DNA of 64,000 bases from G963708235 sp963708235 (GTDB taxonomy: Bacteria; Actinomycetota; Acidimicrobiia; Spongiisociales; UBA5794). The notes under the pieces are model-generated. The model was not told the origin of the DNA. It did not search any database and saw only the letters and a program-made list of their open reading frames with translations. Both the position numbers and the translations under genes were made by a program. The first letter of the stretch is position 1. Each line of letters begins with the position of its first letter. The stretch spans positions 1,736,001 to 1,800,000 of the forward strand of contig OY970200.1 of assembly GCA_963708235.1 (NCBI GenBank). The letters run 5' to 3'. Positions 1-8,700 of the stretch are shown in pieces.

Positions 1-434
1 CACAGCGACTGGTCGGCGTCCACGAGCTGCGTCCGCTTCAGCACCAGGAAGCAGCCCAGGCAGAGAAACTCGTCGGCGGCACGCTCTCCTACGCCGTCAC
101 CCTCCAATGCCAGTTCGGCGCGGCGGATGGCGCGAAGCTCGGCGGCCTCGTCGACGATCAGAGTTTCCGATTCCTCGTCATCGGTGAGCATCTCGAGTTC
201 TTCGGCCTCGAGCTCATCGAGCGCCTCGGAGTCATCGTCGTCGTCATCGTCGTCGGCGTCATCCGAGTCGACGACGTCGACCACATCGGCGACGACGTCG
301 ATGTCCTCGTCTTCGTCGTCGTCGAGAACGATGTCGTCCTCTTCCACCTCGGCGTCGTCCGACCATTCGCCGTCGGCGGCCTCGGGATCGAAGTCTTCAG
401 TTGTCTCGATGTCGTCAGTATCTAGGTCAGGCAT
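1..434 (-). CDS. DUF4193 family protein, 3' end cut by window
   Basis: I translated this strand by hand; the protein starts at ATG 432-434 behind GAGG with six bases of spacing. About the first 90 residues are extremely acidic, with long Asp/Glu runs. The end of the visible part reads DEFLCLGCFLVLKRTQL, which matches the hallmark of the actinobacterial DUF4193 family (a CxxCFLV-type zinc-ribbon half followed by a second CxxC). The second cysteine pair would lie beyond the window edge. The function of the family is unknown; the cysteines suggest metal binding. The serine-rich reading on the opposite strand is only the complement of the acidic codons. Confidence 0.8.
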   Translation of the reverse strand, partial: MPDLDTDDIETTEDFDPEAADGEWSDDAEVEEDDIVLDDDEDEDIDVVADVVDVVDSDDADDDDDDDDSEALDELEAEELEMLTDDEESETLIVDEAAELRAIRRAELALEGDGVGERAADEFLCLGCFLVLKRTQLVDADQSL

Positions 435-608
435 CCTTAACCTCTGAATGGGTCGTGGAGTATATCCGGAGTCGTTGCCCCCCAAACTTCCCGGAGCGGT
501 TGCGTATTCCCAATGCGCCACCCGGACACGTCCGCTGCACCCTGCTCCGCAGCGAGGGCCGGAGCAGACCGTAGCCGGGCGGTCGGCCGGCGGGACCCGG
601 GACCGTGG
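435..608. other. intergenic gap, no gene seen
   Basis: A 174-base gap between the lipid kinase stop and the DUF4193 start. It should hold the DUF4193 promoter, but I cannot point to convincing -35/-10 boxes. No RNA gene or strong hairpin was recognised. Confidence 0.4.
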
Positions 609-1502
609 TCAGATCTTGAAGTCGACCGCTCCCGGGACGACCTCGACACGCACCGATCCGGTGCCCATCAGCTCTCCGTCGGCTTCCACGGGCCAGTGAT
701 CGGGGACGGTGATCGATCCTGCGGCGAGCCGTCCCCTGGCGACCGCCCGATGACGGAGATGGTGTCCACGCACCACCCGCGGCATCAGTGAGAAGGCGTG
801 GCGGCGGGAACAGCGGAAGACCTCGACATCGAGCAGGCCGTCCATCAACGCCGCCTGCGGGGCGATGTTGAGCCCTCCACCGAAGAACTGGCCGTTGGCG
901 ACAACGACGTTGAGGGCGTCACCGACGATGCGACGACGACCCAGGTCGACCTCCACCGGCGCCGCCGGGAATCCGGGGAGGGCGATCCAGAACGCCGCCT
1001 GGTAGCGGATTGCTCCCGTCCATCTCGGCAACCGCCGGCCGGTGCGCACCGCGGCGGCGGCCACCCCGACATCGAGTGCGTTGAGAAAGTACCGGCTCCC
1101 GAAGCTGCCGTGCACCAGCCCGACATCACACCGGTAGACCCGGTCCCCGACGAGCACCCCGGCGGCGGCGTCGAGCGTGCGGGGAAGGGCGAAGGTCCGG
1201 ATGAAATCGGACCCGGAGCCGGTGGGGAGGATGGACAGCACCGGGGGCTCCGACCATGCCAGATCCATCAGGGCGTTGAGCACCACATGTGCGGTGCCGT
1301 CCCCGCCGGCGGCGGCGAATCTGGTGATGCCGGCGGTGGCAGCGGTGGCGATGGTCGCCTGCAACATCGGGATGTCGTCGGGGGTCGCCAGCTCGTAGTC
1401 GATCGGATGCCGATCGAGCGCCGCCGTCACCTGGCGCCGCTGGTCCCTCCCCCTCCCCGCTCTGGGGTTGTTGACGACGAGCCACGTCGTGTCGGGCGTC
1501 AC
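609..1502 (-). CDS. diacylglycerol kinase family lipid kinase
   Basis: A 297-residue lipid kinase of the DAGK catalytic family, expected to phosphorylate diacylglycerol or a related membrane lipid on the cytoplasmic face. Visible motifs are the N-terminal VVNNPRAGRGR (residues 9-19), the nucleotide-binding GGDGT (66-70) and PTGSGSDF (93-100). The C-terminal half carries the family's second beta domain. The reading frame stays open further upstream, but that part lies inside helY. GTG 1500-1502, eight bases after the helY stop, begins exactly at the conserved fold, so I chose it. This position suggests translational coupling to helY. Substrate identity cannot be read from the sequence. Confidence 0.85.
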   Translation of the reverse strand: MTPDTTWLVVNNPRAGRGRDQRRQVTAALDRHPIDYELATPDDIPMLQATIATAATAGITRFAAAGGDGTAHVVLNALMDLAWSEPPVLSILPTGSGSDFIRTFALPRTLDAAAGVLVGDRVYRCDVGLVHGSFGSRYFLNALDVGVAAAAVRTGRRLPRWTGAIRYQAAFWIALPGFPAAPVEVDLGRRRIVGDALNVVVANGQFFGGGLNIAPQAALMDGLLDVEVFRCSRRHAFSLMPRVVRGHHLRHRAVARGRLAAGSITVPDHWPVEADGELMGTGSVRVEVVPGAVDFKI

Positions 1503-1509
1503 GGGTGGC

Positions 1510-4053
1510 TCACGTGCCGCCCTCGGCGGCCACCACCCCGCGGTCGACCCGGTCGATCGCCTGCGCCGCCGCACTGCGCAACGACGGGTACACATCCCGC
1601 ATCTGCCGCAGCAGATCGAGGGTTTGGCGGGCGATCCGGACGAAGTCGCCGGCCGAGGCCTCGTCGTCGAAGAGGTCGTCGAGGGCGGCGCCCGATGCCC
1701 AGTCGTGCATTCGCTGGACATAGCCGTCGTTGGGTGGGCGACCCATCACGATGCGTCGGTGGTTCTCGGCGGCCGCCAGGTCATCGCTGAGGGCGAAGAT
1801 GGTGTCCACTGCCCGGGCGACGGCCTCGGTGGGGAGCCCGCCGGGGATGTCGTCGCGGCGGGGTTCGTAGACGAACATGGTGAGCAACCCGGCCAGTTCG
1901 GGAGGGCTCAAGCCGTCGGCGAGACCCCGCTCGGCGCTCTCGGCGATGAGGATGTCCAGTTCGTTGTAGATGAACCGGAGCCGCTCCCCCTTTGCCGTCA
2001 GCCGCCACCCGTCGACGTAACCCCACTCGCCGAGGAGTCGCAGCAGGGAACGGAACCCGGCGACGAGGTCACCGGAACGCACCCCGATTCGTCGTTCCAA
2101 CCGGGCGATGTCGCGTTCCGCCTTGGCAGCCCGGTCGAGCCACATCAGGTGCGTCCCCAGGTCCGGGCACGAGGCCACCGGATCGGTGGCGACGGTGTCG
2201 GAGACGGCATCCGACGAGATGGTCATCGCCCGGACGGCACGGGCGACGGCCCGCTGGTACGACTTCTCACGGGGACGGTAGGGGTCGGGGAGGTCGACGG
2301 TCCCGACCAGGATGGTGGCCGGCGACAGGTCGTCGGCACCGAGACGCCGGGTCCCCTCCTCGCCGACCAGGACGAGTCGGGGATTGGCGCCGTAGCCGCG
2401 GGCCACCATCGCCCATCGCTGCGGCCCGTCGGCCCCCGGCATCTCCATCACATCGCCGGGGACCAGTCGCTGGGCGAAATCCTGCATACGGCGGCGCGAG
2501 TCGGCGACGTGGTCACCTGCGGCGTAGACCTCGATGTCCCCGAGATCGCACCGAGCGTTCTTGCGGAACTCGGCAACCTCACCCCGCCGCACCTCGATGC
2601 GGGCCTCCAACTCGGTGCGCTGGGCTTCGAGGCGGTGCTGGGCGAAGGAGGCGTGGAGCAGCTGCTCGGCCTGACTCTGCGGATATTTGGCGACCAGGTT
2701 GACCGCCATGTTGTACGAAGGGGAGAAGCTCGATGTCAGGGGGTGGCTGCCCCGCCCGGCCACACCGGCGACCCGATCGAAGGGGATGTCGCGCTGGTGG
2801 AGGACCACGGCGGTGCCGGAGGTGTCGATGCCGCGCCGGCCCGCCCTACCGGTGAGCTGGGTGTAGTCACCCGGCTGGAGGATCTGATGGGTCTCGCCGT
2901 CGAACTTGCTGAGCCGTTCCAGCACCACGGTGCGAGCGGGCATGTTGATACCCAACGAGAGGGTCTCCGTGGCGAACACCAGCCGGATCAGACCGGCCGA
3001 GAACAACACCTCGACGGTCTCCTTGAAAGCGGGAACCAGACCCGCATGATGGGCGGCGACCCCCGCTTCGAGAGCCACCATCCACCGTCCGAATCCGAGC
3101 ACGGCGAGGTCGTCGGGTGAGAGATGGGCGGTCCGCTCGGCAGCGATCCGGGCGATCTCGGAGCGTTCGGCCGTCGAGGTCAGTTCGAGACCGGCAGCCG
3201 CCACGAGGTCTGCCGCCTGGTCGCACCCGGCACGCGAGAAGATGAAGTAGATGGCCGGGAGCAGGCTGAGCCGCTGCAGGTGTTCGGCGACCTCGACCCG
3301 GCGCGGCGCCGCAAACCGGCGATAGCGGCCCTTGCCCTTGCGCAGCATGGTGACCACGGCGGGGTTGGGTCGGGTGCCGGCACGGTCGAAGATCGGCAGC
3401 ATCTCGGTGCGACCTTCACGATGCAGATCCTTCACCAGATACACACTCTCCAACGGAACCGGGCGATGGGTCTCCTGGACCAGGGCGGTGTCGCCACGCC
3501 GGGAGCTGACCCAGGCGGTGAACTCCTCGGCGTTGGCGATGGTGGCGGAGAGATTCACCAGTTGGATCTGACGGGGAAGATGGATGATCACCTCCTCCCA
3601 GACCGACCCGCGGTACGGGTCCTGGAGGTAGTGGACCTCGTCGAGGATCACCACGCCGAGATCGGCCAGGATGGCCGCATCGGCATAGATCATGTTGCGT
3701 AACACCTCGGTGGTCATCACCACGATGGGTGCGTCACCGTTGACCACGTTGTCGCCGGTGAGCAGCCCCACCGAATCGTCGCCGTGCTGGCGGCGCAGAT
3801 CACTGAACTTCTGATTGGAGAGCGCCTTGATCGGGGTGGTGTAGAAGGCGCGCCGCCCCCGTTGCAACGCCAACTCGATGGCGGCTTCGGCAATGACCGT
3901 CTTGCCGGCCCCGGTGGGTGCGGTGACCACCACCGACGCACCGCGCTCGAGGTGGCCGATCGCTTCGAGCTGGAAGCGGTCCGCCTTGAACGGCAGACGC
4001 TCGACAAACCCTTCGAGGGAACCGCCCGGGACACCCGGTGTCGAGATGGTCAT
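1510..4053 (-). CDS. helY: Ski2-like DEVH-box RNA helicase HelY
   Basis: An 847-residue superfamily 2 helicase matching the actinobacterial HelY family, predicted to unwind RNA with ATP. Visible motifs: FQLEAI Q-motif-like segment (27-32), Walker A APTGAGKT (45-52), TTPIKALSNQ (72-81), Walker B DEVH (138-141), and LSAT. The helicase C domain follows (ETLSLGIN, QLTGRAGRRG), then a long DSHCT-type C-terminal domain. The ATG overlaps the tatC stop as ATGA (4050-4053), so it is the last step of the pafA-pafB-pafC-tatA-tatC-helY coupled block. The same order is known in Mycobacterium. Specific RNA targets are unknown. Confidence 0.92.
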   Translation of the reverse strand: MTISTPGVPGGSLEGFVERLPFKADRFQLEAIGHLERGASVVVTAPTGAGKTVIAEAAIELALQRGRRAFYTTPIKALSNQKFSDLRRQHGDDSVGLLTGDNVVNGDAPIVVMTTEVLRNMIYADAAILADLGVVILDEVHYLQDPYRGSVWEEVIIHLPRQIQLVNLSATIANAEEFTAWVSSRRGDTALVQETHRPVPLESVYLVKDLHREGRTEMLPIFDRAGTRPNPAVVTMLRKGKGRYRRFAAPRRVEVAEHLQRLSLLPAIYFIFSRAGCDQAADLVAAAGLELTSTAERSEIARIAAERTAHLSPDDLAVLGFGRWMVALEAGVAAHHAGLVPAFKETVEVLFSAGLIRLVFATETLSLGINMPARTVVLERLSKFDGETHQILQPGDYTQLTGRAGRRGIDTSGTAVVLHQRDIPFDRVAGVAGRGSHPLTSSFSPSYNMAVNLVAKYPQSQAEQLLHASFAQHRLEAQRTELEARIEVRRGEVAEFRKNARCDLGDIEVYAAGDHVADSRRRMQDFAQRLVPGDVMEMPGADGPQRWAMVARGYGANPRLVLVGEEGTRRLGADDLSPATILVGTVDLPDPYRPREKSYQRAVARAVRAMTISSDAVSDTVATDPVASCPDLGTHLMWLDRAAKAERDIARLERRIGVRSGDLVAGFRSLLRLLGEWGYVDGWRLTAKGERLRFIYNELDILIAESAERGLADGLSPPELAGLLTMFVYEPRRDDIPGGLPTEAVARAVDTIFALSDDLAAAENHRRIVMGRPPNDGYVQRMHDWASGAALDDLFDDEASAGDFVRIARQTLDLLRQMRDVYPSLRSAAAQAIDRVDRGVVAAEGGT

Positions 4054-4763
4054 CGTTTCAGGATGAAGCGGATGGCGAGGATGGTGATCTCGTAGAGCAG
4101 GTACATCGGGCCGGTGAGGATCAGCAGCGTCAGCGGATCACCCCCGGGGGTGAGGAAGGCCGCCGAGATGATGATGATGGTGGCGGCATACGGTCGCCAC
4201 CCCCGCAGCTTGGCCGCGGTGAGCATCCCGGTGGCGGCAGCCGCAAACAGAAACACCGGGAACAGGAACGCCACCCCGAACGCAAACAGGAAACGCATCG
4301 CAAACCGCAGGTAGTGATCGGCGCCGATGGTGGGGTCGAGCAGACCGTCCCCGAACCCGAGCAGCAGCCGCAGCGTCATCGGCAGCGCAAAATATCCGCC
4401 GACGATCCCGCCGAAGAAGAGCACCGACATCACCGCCGACAGCGGGATGACGTAGCGGCGTTCCTGTGGCGTGAGGGCCGGGCTGACAAACCTCCACAAC
4501 TGGTAGATCAGCACCGGGGTCGCCAGGATCAGCCCGCCGAACATCCCGATCCGCAGCACCAGCGAGAAGGCCTCCGTCGGCTGGAAGAACGCCAGACGCT
4601 CCCCGTCGACCGCATCGAGGTACGGCTTCGAGATGAACTCGAGGATGAAGCGGTACCCGAACAGGGCGACGATGGTGCCGATGCCGACGGCCAATGCGGA
4701 CTTCACCAGACGGGACCGGAGCTCCACCAGGTGGTCCATGAAGGACATGGGTTGCTGGGTCAC
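4050..4763 (-). CDS. tatC: Sec-independent protein translocase TatC
   Basis: TatC of 237 residues, the multi-spanning membrane receptor of the twin-arginine pathway that exports folded proteins. The N-terminus carries the family signature HLVELRSRLVKS at residues 10-21, part of the signal-peptide binding surface, followed by six hydrophobic spans. Length fits the family. The start ATG overlaps the tatA/B stop by four bases, and the stop overlaps the helY start by four bases. Directly next to tatA/B, as in most Actinobacteria. Confidence 0.95.
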   Translation of the reverse strand: MTQQPMSFMDHLVELRSRLVKSALAVGIGTIVALFGYRFILEFISKPYLDAVDGERLAFFQPTEAFSLVLRIGMFGGLILATPVLIYQLWRFVSPALTPQERRYVIPLSAVMSVLFFGGIVGGYFALPMTLRLLLGFGDGLLDPTIGADHYLRFAMRFLFAFGVAFLFPVFLFAAAATGMLTAAKLRGWRPYAATIIIISAAFLTPGGDPLTLLILTGPMYLLYEITILAIRFILKR

Positions 4764-5392
4764 GGCTCCGGTTTCGGGTCGGGAGGCACCGGTGGCGTGC
4801 CGTGCTCGGGGTGGAACGGATCGTCGATGAGGGCACCGCCATCAGCGGAGGCAATCTCTCCGGAGGAGATCTCTCCGGAGGCCAGCTCGCCGGAGGCCAG
4901 CTCGCCGGAGGCCAGCTCATCGCGTGCCGAGCGGAGCCGGTCCTCGATCTCGGCCAGGGAGGGTGGGACGCCGGCGGTCGGTGCCGCCGCCGGGCCGGAC
5001 GGAGAGGCTGGCGGCGGCGAGTCGGGTTGCCCGGTCGGCGTCTCCGGTGAAGCGGCGGACGGTTCAGTCGATGCGTCATCTCCCGGCTCAGGCGTCGGGG
5101 CCGTCGGCGCCTGACCCGGCGGTGCGCCCGGACCGATCGCATCCAGGGGCGGCATCGTCGCCTTCAGATCGTCCTTGGCGCTTCTCAGTTCCTTCTCGAT
5201 GTCGGCGAGCGGTGCCGCCAGGTCGCCGTACTCGCTGGTGAACTCGCTCTTGAGCGAGGACACCGTCTTGCGGGCCTTCGCCATCAACTCGCCGGCCTTG
5301 CGCGCCATCTCGGGGAGGCGGGTCGGGCCGAAGACGATGAGGATCACCAGGGCGATGGTGAGGATCTCAGAGATGGTGATGTTGGCGTTCAC
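4760..5392 (-). CDS. tatA: TatA/TatB family translocase subunit with repetitive tail
   Basis: A 210-residue Tat component with one N-terminal transmembrane helix (about residues 5-21), the hinge FGPTRLPEMARK and an amphipathic helix, the TatA/TatB architecture. It is longer than a typical TatA (about 60-90 residues): the remainder is a Pro/Ala/Ser-rich linker, a short second helical segment, and a tandem pentapeptide repeat of the type LASGE/ISSGE near residues 168-190. Whether it acts as TatA or TatB is not decidable here; a second Tat subunit may lie elsewhere. It overlaps tatC by four bases. Confidence 0.9.
   Translation of the reverse strand: MNANITISEILTIALVILIVFGPTRLPEMARKAGELMAKARKTVSSLKSEFTSEYGDLAAPLADIEKELRSAKDDLKATMPPLDAIGPGAPPGQAPTAPTPEPGDDASTEPSAASPETPTGQPDSPPPASPSGPAAAPTAGVPPSLAEIEDRLRSARDELASGELASGELASGEISSGEIASADGGALIDDPFHPEHGTPPVPPDPKPEP
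4850..4925. repeat. 15-bp tandem repeat inside tatA/B
   Basis: Four to five imperfect copies of a 15-bp unit such as GCCGGAGGCCAGCTC. They keep the frame and encode the pentapeptide LASGE and its variants in the tail of TatA/B. The in-frame period implies selection on the protein or slippage without frame loss. Confidence 0.85.
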
Positions 5393-5437
5393 CGGGGTGA
5401 TGGTAGGGGGAATCCGAACGGCCGGGAAAGCGGGTTC

Positions 5438-6376
5438 TCAGTCGTCGGGTGGGGTGTATCTGGCGAGGATGCGCTGACGCAGCACCGAGAGCTCGGCGGC
5501 GACCTCGTCGCCGTCGATCAGTTCGGCGTCGGCGCCGAGACGGAGCAGCAGTCTGGCGGCGACGGCGGGATCGCCGGCCGAGAACCTGACGAGGCGGGTG
5601 CCGTCGGCATCACCTTCGAGAAGATCGACCGGGTAATAGTCGGTGACCCAGCCGGCCCGGGGTCCCAGCCGGATCACCGCGCGCACATCGTCCTCTCCCG
5701 GGGTGTAGGCCACCACCGGTGGGGGCGCTTCGGCCGGTGGGTCGAAGCGGGCGCCGGTCGGCGAGACCGAGCGGATGCGATCGATCCGGAACACCCGCTC
5801 ACCCTCGGCCTGACGGCAGTAGGCGCGGAGGTACCAGTTGCCCAGGGTGGAGAACACCGCCCACGGCTCGACATCACGGGTGGTGGTGCGATCCCCGGCA
5901 ATCGAGGTGTAGACGATGGTCACCACCTCGCCGGAGGCGGCCCGTCGCAGTTCACCGACCAGTTCCGGCTCGCTGAGATCGACGGTGAGCGCATCTGCGC
6001 CATCGGGGAGCACTACGGAGGTCAGCTTGTCGACGGCACGTTGCAGCGCCGGTGGCGCCTGACCGGTCGACACCAGGGCCATTCCCGATGCCAGCAGGCT
6101 GAGGGCCTCCGGTGCGGTGAGACGCAACGGCGCAGAGAAGTAGTCGGCCATCTCGACGACCACCTCGTCGTCGTCGATGTAGGCCACCATCAGATCGCCC
6201 GGTCCGTAGCCGGGGAGCCCGCACACAAAGACAAGGTTGAGGTCGGAGATCAGCTCCCCACTGGTGTAGTCGAAACGGCGGCAGACCTCCTCCACGGTGC
6301 TTCCCGGGTTGGCGATGACCCAGGGCAGCATCCCCAGGATGCGGGTCAGCCGCCGGGCGGTGCGTTCGCTGCTCAT
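5438..6376 (-). CDS. pafC: PafC, WYL-domain regulator
   Basis: A 312-residue protein with an N-terminal winged-helix-like region and a central WYL domain (segment GNWYLRAYCRQ), typical of PafC. In Mycobacterium, PafB and PafC form a heterodimeric transcription activator of the LexA-independent DNA-damage response, sensing single-stranded nucleic acid through the WYL domain. The frame remains open upstream, but ATG 6374-6376 overlaps the pafB stop as ATGA and starts at the conserved fold. It sits between pafB and tatA, the conserved order. Confidence 0.9.
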   Translation of the reverse strand: MSSERTARRLTRILGMLPWVIANPGSTVEEVCRRFDYTSGELISDLNLVFVCGLPGYGPGDLMVAYIDDDEVVVEMADYFSAPLRLTAPEALSLLASGMALVSTGQAPPALQRAVDKLTSVVLPDGADALTVDLSEPELVGELRRAASGEVVTIVYTSIAGDRTTTRDVEPWAVFSTLGNWYLRAYCRQAEGERVFRIDRIRSVSPTGARFDPPAEAPPPVVAYTPGEDDVRAVIRLGPRAGWVTDYYPVDLLEGDADGTRLVRFSAGDPAVAARLLLRLGADAELIDGDEVAAELSVLRQRILARYTPPDD

Positions 6377-7284
6377 ACCTGCGCCTCCACCCGTGCCACC
6401 AACCGCCGGCGCAGATCTTCCGGTTCGACGATCACCGCCCGGTCGTCGAACGACAACATCCATCCGATGAAGGCCTCGATGTTGGCGACGGGAACGGTGG
6501 CACGAAGCGATCCGTCGGGAAGCTCCTCGATCTCCCGCCGGCCGGTGAGCTGGCGGTGCGCCCACCAAGCGATGTCGGCATCGAAATGGACAACGGCCAC
6601 GATGTCCTCTCCCCCGGCTTCCCACGGAGCCTCCGGGATGGCGGTCGATGGGACGAACCCCGCTGGTCGCTCGAATGCGGCGGGCTCGCCGGTGGGTTGT
6701 AGACCCTCGGTCCGGTCGAGACGGAACACCTTGATGGTGGCGTCGTCCAGCCCGACCACGTACCAGTGCCCGCGGCGATGGACCAGTCCGTAGGGATCGA
6801 CGGTGCGTCGGGCGTTGCGGTAGGTGAAGGAGATGCGGCGGCGTTCGGCGACGGCGGCGAATGCGGTGACCAGATCGGCGGATGACCCCAGGTCGGCGGC
6901 GAGGGGCTCACCGGAACCGGGGAGCAGGCTGCCTCCGAGTTTGAACAGGGCGTCGGTTCCCGCAGGGGCACCTCCGATCTGCACCACCGACGCCGCCATC
7001 CACAGGGCGGTCCGTTCCTCGTCGGTGAGACCGGGATCGGGCAGGGCGTAGTCGTCGACGACATAGCCGTACTCGACCTCCCAGGCGTCGGTGGGTCGCA
7101 GTTCGAGACGGATTCCGATCCGCCGCAACAGATCCTTGTCACGCTCGAACATCCGGCGGGCGGCCTCGTCGGTGTCCTGTTCGTATCCGGCGACCGTCGA
7201 CCGGATCTCTTCGGCGGTGACCGGTCGCTCCACGGTGAGCAGGAACGCCAGCAGGTTCAGGATCCGTTCGATGACTCGCTGCAT
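6373..7284 (-). CDS. pafB: PafB, WYL-domain regulator
   Basis: A 303-residue partner of PafC with an N-terminal helix-turn-helix starting MQRVIERILNLLAFLL, a WYL domain (HWYVVGLDD) and a WCX-type C-terminal part. PafBC activates DNA-repair genes in mycobacteria; that role is inferred from the family. I chose ATG 7282-7284, where homology begins. GTG 7318-7320 would add twelve residues and lies 15 bases after the pafA stop; neither start has a strong ribosome site. Its four-base overlap with pafC suggests equimolar synthesis. Confidence 0.88.
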   Translation of the reverse strand: MQRVIERILNLLAFLLTVERPVTAEEIRSTVAGYEQDTDEAARRMFERDKDLLRRIGIRLELRPTDAWEVEYGYVVDDYALPDPGLTDEERTALWMAASVVQIGGAPAGTDALFKLGGSLLPGSGEPLAADLGSSADLVTAFAAVAERRRISFTYRNARRTVDPYGLVHRRGHWYVVGLDDATIKVFRLDRTEGLQPTGEPAAFERPAGFVPSTAIPEAPWEAGGEDIVAVVHFDADIAWWAHRQLTGRREIEELPDGSLRATVPVANIEAFIGWMLSFDDRAVIVEPEDLRRRLVARVEAQV

Positions 7285-7335
7285 GGTGCCGGAGGGTACT
7301 CGCCGCAACGGTGTGATCACCGGTTGCGTTGTTGG

Positions 7336-8691
7336 TCAGAGCGAGGCGATCAGCTTGTCGACACGCTCGTCCACCGAGCGGAACGGGTCCTTGCACAGGA
7401 CGGTTCGTTGCGCCTGGTCGTTGAGCTTGAGATGGACCCAATCGACCGTAAAGTCGCGCTTGCGGCTCTTCGCCTCCTTGATGAAGGCGCCGCGCAACCG
7501 GGCGCGGGTGGTGGCGGGCGGGGTGGTGACCGCCTTGGCGATCGCCTCGTCGGTGACGACCCGCTCGACCAGACCGCGGCGCTCGAGGACGTAGTACAGA
7601 CCGCGATCCCGGTTGATGTCGTGGTAGCTGAGATCGACCAGCGCCATCTGCGGGGAGGACAGGGACAGGTGCCGCTGCTCGCGGTAACGGTCGATCAACC
7701 GGTACTTCGCCACCCAGTCGACCTCGCGGTGCAGTGACATCGGATCCTTCTCCAGACCGGTGAGGAGGTACTCCCACATCTCGACCGCCCGCTCCACCTG
7801 GACGGGGAACCCGACGTTCCGGCCGTATTTCATCACCCGCTCCAGATACTCCCACTGCACATCGAGCGCCGACAGCTCACGGCCGTTGGCGAGCCGCACC
7901 CGGCGACGGCAGGTGATGTCATGGGAGATCTCGCGGATGGCGCGGATCGGGTTCTCCAGCGAGAGGTCGCGGAACACCACGTCGTCCTCCAGCATCTGGA
8001 GCAGGGCGGCGGTGGTGCCGACCTTGACGAAAGTGACGTACTCCGACATGTTCGAGTCACCGGCGATGACATGGAGCCGGCGATACTTCTCGGCGTCGGC
8101 ATGGGGTTCGTCGCGGGTGTTGATGATGGGGCGGCTGCGGGTCGTGGCCGAGGAGATCCCTTCCCAGATGTGTTCCGACCGCTGCGCCAGACAGAACACG
8201 GTGCCCCGGGCAGTCTGCAGCAGCTTGCCGGCGCCGGCGTAGACCTGACGGGTGACGAAGAAGGGGATCAGTGTGTCGATGACCCGCTGGAAGTCACCCT
8301 GCCGTCCCACCAGGTAGTTCTCGTGGCATCCGTAGGAGTTGCCTGCCGAGTCGGTGTTGTTCTTGAAGAGGTAGATCTGACCGCGGATGCCCTCTTCCTC
8401 GAGCCGCTGTTCCGCCGAATGGAGCAGGCTCTCCAGGATCCGTTCCCCGGCCTTGTCGTGGGCGACGATGTCGTAGAGGCTGTCGCACTCTGCGGTGGCG
8501 TACTCGGGGTGGCTTCCCACGTCGAGATACAGACGTGACCCGTTCTCGAGGAACACGTTCGATGAGCGGCCCCAGCTGACCACGCGTCGGAACAGATATC
8601 TGGCCACCTCGTCCGGCGACAGCCTTCGCTGCCCGCGCAGGGTGCAGGTGACGCCGTATTCGGTTTCGATACCGTAGATTCGTCGCTGCAC
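7336..8691 (-). CDS. pafA: Pup-protein ligase PafA
   Basis: A 451-residue ligase that uses ATP to join the C-terminal Glu of Pup to substrate lysines. It belongs to the carboxylate-amine/glutamine-synthetase-like fold. Visible marks: GIETEYG (7-13) with metal-binding Glu, LYLDVGSHPEYATAE with the catalytic Asp57, and FKNNTDSAGNSYGCHENYL. The conserved C-terminal end is KLNDQAQRTVLCKDPFR. It is collinear with the mycobacterial enzyme over its full length, lacks the Dop-specific loop, and is followed by pafB. Confidence 0.97.
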   Translation of the reverse strand: MQRRIYGIETEYGVTCTLRGQRRLSPDEVARYLFRRVVSWGRSSNVFLENGSRLYLDVGSHPEYATAECDSLYDIVAHDKAGERILESLLHSAEQRLEEEGIRGQIYLFKNNTDSAGNSYGCHENYLVGRQGDFQRVIDTLIPFFVTRQVYAGAGKLLQTARGTVFCLAQRSEHIWEGISSATTRSRPIINTRDEPHADAEKYRRLHVIAGDSNMSEYVTFVKVGTTAALLQMLEDDVVFRDLSLENPIRAIREISHDITCRRRVRLANGRELSALDVQWEYLERVMKYGRNVGFPVQVERAVEMWEYLLTGLEKDPMSLHREVDWVAKYRLIDRYREQRHLSLSSPQMALVDLSYHDINRDRGLYYVLERRGLVERVVTDEAIAKAVTTPPATTRARLRGAFIKEAKSRKRDFTVDWVHLKLNDQAQRTVLCKDPFRSVDERVDKLIASL

Positions 8692-8700
8692 GCCGTCAGG

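Noticed and set aside
127..447. Serine-rich plus-strand protein
   Set aside because: It is the complement of the Asp/Glu codons of the DUF4193 gene on the minus strand.
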